From JAOUEE01 sp051011595 (GTDB lineage: Bacteria; Actinomycetota; Acidimicrobiia; Acidimicrobiales; SHLQ01), in contig JBPCTQ010000210.1 of assembly GCA_051011595.1 (NCBI GenBank), positions 1 through 8,504 of the forward strand: DNA of 8,504 nucleotides. Direction: 5' to 3'. Below, piece by piece: positions 5,612 through 8,504 of the stretch (positions within the stretch are counted from its first letter, which is position 1; each line of letters opens with the position of its first letter). Below the pieces are notes generated by a model that saw nothing but the letters and a program-made list of their open reading frames with translations, had not been told where the DNA came from and did no database searches. The translations under genes and the position numbers were made by a program.

Positions 5612-6631
5612 ATGCAACTGGGAATGATCGGGCTCGGACGGATGGGCGCCAACCTGGTCCGCCGCCTGATGAACGACGGCCACCACTGTGCGGGCTACGA
5701 CGTGAACCAGTCGGCGGTGGCCGAACTCCAGGCGGAAGGCATGGTCGGCGCCGGGTCGGTGGCCGCACTCGTCGAGGCTCTCGACCAGCCCAGGGCCATC
5801 TGGGTGATGGTGCCGGCGGGCCTGGTGGGAACGGTGGCCGACGAACTGGTCCCCCTGCTGGCGCCCGGCGACATCGTGATCGACGGGGGCAACTCGTTCT
5901 GGCAGGACGACGTCGACCGGGCCGAGCACCTCACCGGTCAGGGCCTGCACTTCGTCGATGTCGGCACCAGCGGCGGTGTGTTCGGCCTCGAACGGGGATT
6001 CTGTCTGATGATCGGTGGCGAGACCGAGGTGGTCGCGCGGCTCGAACCGCTCTTCGACACGTTGGCGCCGGGCATCGAATCGGCATCGCGTACACCCGGG
6101 CGCGATGGACCGCCCGCACCCGGCGAGAGCGGCTGGTTGCACTGCGGTCCCGCGGGAGCCGGCCACTTCGTGAAGATGGTTCACAACGGCATCGAGTACG
6201 GGATGATGGCGGCGCTGGCCGAGGGGCTGGCCGTGATCGACAACGCCGGGTTGGGCGCCGACGACCAGACCCACGATGCCGAGACGGCCCCGCTGCGAGA
6301 TCCCCACTACTACCGGTATCAACTCGATCCCGCAGCCATCAGCGAGGTGTGGCGGCGGGGCAGCGTGATCAGTTCGTGGCTGGTCGACCTCACCGCCAAG
6401 GCCCTGGCCGCCGATCCTGGCCTCGATGGCTTCGAGGGCCGGGTGTCGGACTCGGGTGAGGGGCGGTGGACCGTGCAGGCCGCTGTCGATCTCGGGGTGC
6501 CGGCCCACACCATCACCGCGGCGCTGTACGAACGGTTCGCGAGCCGAGGCCGCGCTGATTTCGCCGATCGCAGCCTGTCGGCCATGCGCAAGGAGTTCGG
6601 GGGCCATCACGAGCGGAAGGCCGACCGATGA
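5612..6631 (+). CDS. gnd: 6-phosphogluconate dehydrogenase, decarboxylating (short form)
   Basis: It oxidatively decarboxylates 6-phosphogluconate to ribulose 5-phosphate, reducing NAD(P)+. At 339 residues it is the short bacterial type rather than the roughly 470-residue form. The N-terminal Rossmann domain has GLGRMG (7-12), GGNS (92-95) and GTSGG (118-122). The catalytic segment has K188-x2-H191-N192-G193 and E195. The all-helical domain carries the family string EVWRRGSVISSWL (245-257) and the C-terminal FADRSLSAMRKEFGGH (317-332). The second Rossmann strand ends in D30 (GYD), an acidic position that usually favours NAD+ over NADP+, so NAD preference is plausible. The ATG at 5612 has AAGGGGA 8 bases upstream. 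It is first in the gnd-zwf-pgl cluster, and its stop overlaps the zwf start by 4 bases (ATGA). Function is firm; cofactor choice is inferred. Confidence 0.95.
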   Translation: MQLGMIGLGRMGANLVRRLMNDGHHCAGYDVNQSAVAELQAEGMVGAGSVAALVEALDQPRAIWVMVPAGLVGTVADELVPLLAPGDIVIDGGNSFWQDDVDRAEHLTGQGLHFVDVGTSGGVFGLERGFCLMIGGETEVVARLEPLFDTLAPGIESASRTPGRDGPPAPGESGWLHCGPAGAGHFVKMVHNGIEYGMMAALAEGLAVIDNAGLGADDQTHDAETAPLRDPHYYRYQLDPAAISEVWRRGSVISSWLVDLTAKALAADPGLDGFEGRVSDSGEGRWTVQAAVDLGVPAHTITAALYERFASRGRADFADRSLSAMRKEFGGHHERKADR

Positions 6632-8001
6632 GCCGGGCCGACGCCCTCGTGTTGTTCGGGGTCACCGGTGATCTGACCCAGCGCAAACTGCTGCCCGCGC
6701 TGTTGGCGCTCGACCAGGCTGGACGCCTCGAGCTGCCGCTGGTGGGGGTGGCCCGTTCGGGCTGGGATACCGAACAGCTCCGCAATCACGTGCGCTCAGC
6801 CCTCCCCGACGACGACCCGCGAGCAGTTGATCGTCTGGCGGAACGGTTTGCCTACGTCCAGGGTGACTACAACGCCCCCGACACCTTCGTTCGGCTCCGT
6901 GAGGCCCTGGGTGGCGCCCAACACCCGGCCGCCTACCTGGCCATCCCGCCGGGCCTCTTCGACGAGGTGGCCGCCGGGCTGGCGTCGGTGGGTATGAACG
7001 ACGGCGGTCGCATCATCGTCGAGAAGCCCTTCGGACGCGACCTGGCTTCGGCCATCGAGCTCAACCAGATCCTTCATCGGCACTATGCCGAGCGCGACAT
7101 CTACCGCATCGACCACTTCCTCGGGAAGGAGCCGGTGCAGAACCTGCTCGTGTTCCGCTTCGCCAACTCGATACTGGAACCGGTGTGGAACCGACACCAT
7201 GTGGCCTCGGTGCGCATCACCATGGCCGAGTCGTTCGGCATCGAGGGGCGGGGTCGTTTCTACGACGGGGTGGGTGCCGTGCGCGATGTCATCCAGAACC
7301 ACCTGCTGCAGATCGTGGCGCTGCTGGCCATGGAACCGCCGGTGTCCGACGACCCCGATGCGCTGCGCGACGAGAAGGTGAAGGTCCTGCGCGCCGTACG
7401 GCCCGTAGAACCTTCCGCCGTGGTCCGCGGGCAGTATCAGGGCTACCGAGACGAAGACGGCGTTCCGACCGACTCCGACACCGAGACCTTCGCCGCTCTC
7501 TCGCTGGAGATCGATTCGTGGCGGTGGGCGGGGGTGCCCTTTTGCATCCGGGCGGGAAAGGGTCTGGCCGAGACGGTCACCGAAGCCGAGATCGAGTTCC
7601 TCCGTCCCCCCCACCTGTTGTTCTCCACCGAAGCGAGGGTGGCGCAACCCAACCGTCTCCGCTTCCGGATGAAACCCGACGACAGCATCAGCCTCACGGT
7701 GCAAGCCAAACGACCCGGGCCCGACATGACGAGCCGACCGATCGACCTCACCGTTGGTGACGGCGACCTGGGTGAGGGCCCCGACGCCTACGAGCGTCTG
7801 CTGGGCGACGCCATCGATGGCGACCCCCGACTGTTCGCCCGCCAGGACGGCGTCGAGGAGGCATGGCGCATCATCGAACCGGTGCTCGACGCACCAGAGC
7901 CCGTCGTGGCCTACCCATCGGGGTCCTGGGGGCCGGCCGAATCCGACCGCGTACTGCCCGACGACGGCTGCTGGACGGCCGAGAGCCTGTGCTGGGGCTG
8001 A
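6628..8001 (+). CDS. zwf: Glucose-6-phosphate 1-dehydrogenase
   Basis: This cytosolic enzyme oxidises glucose 6-phosphate to 6-phosphogluconolactone, the entry step of the oxidative pentose phosphate pathway. The 457-residue protein has the nucleotide-binding start GVTGDLTQRKLLPAL (11-25), EKPFG (132-136), the substrate-binding signature RIDHFLGKE (160-168), and the His in QNH (H225), which corresponds to the general base in characterised enzymes. The C-terminal half shows the expected WAGVPFCIRAGKGL segment and, near the end, AWRIIEPVLDA. It is somewhat shorter than the typical 480-510 residues, with no motif missing. The ATG at 6628 overlaps the gnd stop (ATGA), and GGAAGG sits 7 bases upstream. 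The 6-phosphogluconolactonase gene starts 4 bases after its stop, so the three genes are very likely one operon that keeps the pathway enzymes in step. Confidence 0.96.
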   Translation: MSRADALVLFGVTGDLTQRKLLPALLALDQAGRLELPLVGVARSGWDTEQLRNHVRSALPDDDPRAVDRLAERFAYVQGDYNAPDTFVRLREALGGAQHPAAYLAIPPGLFDEVAAGLASVGMNDGGRIIVEKPFGRDLASAIELNQILHRHYAERDIYRIDHFLGKEPVQNLLVFRFANSILEPVWNRHHVASVRITMAESFGIEGRGRFYDGVGAVRDVIQNHLLQIVALLAMEPPVSDDPDALRDEKVKVLRAVRPVEPSAVVRGQYQGYRDEDGVPTDSDTETFAALSLEIDSWRWAGVPFCIRAGKGLAETVTEAEIEFLRPPHLLFSTEARVAQPNRLRFRMKPDDSISLTVQAKRPGPDMTSRPIDLTVGDGDLGEGPDAYERLLGDAIDGDPRLFARQDGVEEAWRIIEPVLDAPEPVVAYPSGSWGPAESDRVLPDDGCWTAESLCWG

Positions 8002-8005
8002 CCCG

Positions 8006-8504
8006 GTGGAGCTCGAGGTGTTCGACGACCCCGAGGCATTGGCCCACACCGCGGCATCGATCGTTCAGCAGGCAGCCCAGCGGTCCGGCCCCGACCGATT
8101 CCGATTGGCACTGAGTGGTGGCTCCACCCCTCGCCGGCTGCTCGAGGTGCTGGCCGATCAGATCGAGGACTGGTCGCGGATCGACATCTTCCAGGTCGAC
8201 GAACGAATCGCTCCGGCCGGATCACCCGACCGCAACCTCACCATGTTCGAGCAGACCCTGCCGGCCGAGGCGAGGGCAAGAATCCATGCCATGCCGGTCG
8301 ACGACGCCGACCTCGACGCGGCGGCGACCACGTACGCGGCGAGGCTGCCCGATCGGTTCAACCTGGTCGTGCTCGGTATCGGAGACGACGGCCACACCGC
8401 GTCGTTGTTCGGCGGCGACCCTGCGTTGGCTATCGACGACCGCGATGTCGTCGTGACCCACCGGCATCGCGAGTGGCGGCGAATGACGCTCACCTATCCG
8501 GTGC
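8006..8504 (+). CDS. pgl: 6-phosphogluconolactonase (partial, 3' end outside window)
   Basis: It hydrolyses 6-phosphogluconolactone to 6-phosphogluconate, linking the zwf and gnd reactions. The frame from the GTG at 8006 is open to the window edge, giving 166 codons of an enzyme that usually has about 230-260. Visible family motifs are ALSGGSTPRRLLE (about residues 35-47), VDERIAP followed by PDRNLTMFEQTL, and the signature LGIGDDGHTASLFGG, which includes the catalytic His region. Protein similarity begins at MELEVFDDPEALA, and GTG is the only plausible start between the zwf stop (8001) and that point. The Shine-Dalgarno is weak (GGGG at 7994-7997), as expected with a 4-base gap to zwf. The missing 3' part is due only to the window boundary. 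Confidence 0.93.
   Translation, partial: MELEVFDDPEALAHTAASIVQQAAQRSGPDRFRLALSGGSTPRRLLEVLADQIEDWSRIDIFQVDERIAPAGSPDRNLTMFEQTLPAEARARIHAMPVDDADLDAAATTYAARLPDRFNLVVLGIGDDGHTASLFGGDPALAIDDRDVVVTHRHREWRRMTLTYPV

Noticed and set aside
5501..6610. Minus-strand open frame of 369 codons opposite gnd
   Set aside because: gnd on the plus strand has all its catalytic motifs; the opposite frame has no recognisable family.
6796..8049. Minus-strand open frame of 417 codons opposite zwf
   Set aside because: It is a shadow of zwf and the pgl start, with no domain signature.

Overview
The window is GC-rich, with GC-biased third codon positions, and is packed with genes of actinobacterial type: a two-domain universal stress protein, a COG1926-type phosphoribosyltransferase, a SigK/RskA-like sigma/anti-sigma pair, and an oxidative pentose phosphate operon. 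The combination of DUF4331, TPR and SigK/RskA-like genes suggests a high-GC actinobacterium, perhaps of the Acidimicrobiia. That placement is inference; no rRNA or marker gene is present. No tRNA, CRISPR array, insertion sequence or phage gene was seen.

Left part (1-1554): the last codons of an unidentified plus-strand gene end at 58. Facing it is a minus-strand two-gene operon, a tandem universal stress protein (1554-733) followed by a phosphoribosyltransferase (733-95), joined by a one-base TGATG stop/start overlap. A GC-rich hairpin lies between the converging gene ends. The 219-bp divergent spacer (1555-1773) holds a DosR-like palindrome on the stress-operon side and a SigK-like promoter candidate on the other side.

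Middle part (1774-5545), plus strand: an exported DUF4331 protein, an N-terminally anchored or exported TPR protein, an ECF sigma factor resembling SigK, and an RskA-like membrane anti-sigma factor. The TPR, sigma and anti-sigma genes are tightly spaced (4-nt gap, then 4-nt overlap). A perfect 12-bp hairpin separates DUF4331 from the TPR gene. The likely logic is an envelope-signal circuit: the anti-sigma factor holds the sigma factor at the membrane, release activates the DUF4331 promoter, and read-through amplifies the regulators. The function of the DUF4331/TPR pair is unknown, and this is the least described system in the window.

Right part (5612-8504), plus strand: a short-form 6-phosphogluconate dehydrogenase (gnd), glucose-6-phosphate dehydrogenase (zwf, 4-nt overlap) and 6-phosphogluconolactonase (pgl, 4-nt gap, cut by the window edge). 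Together they encode the whole oxidative branch of the pentose phosphate pathway. A 66-bp spacer with an inverted repeat precedes gnd.
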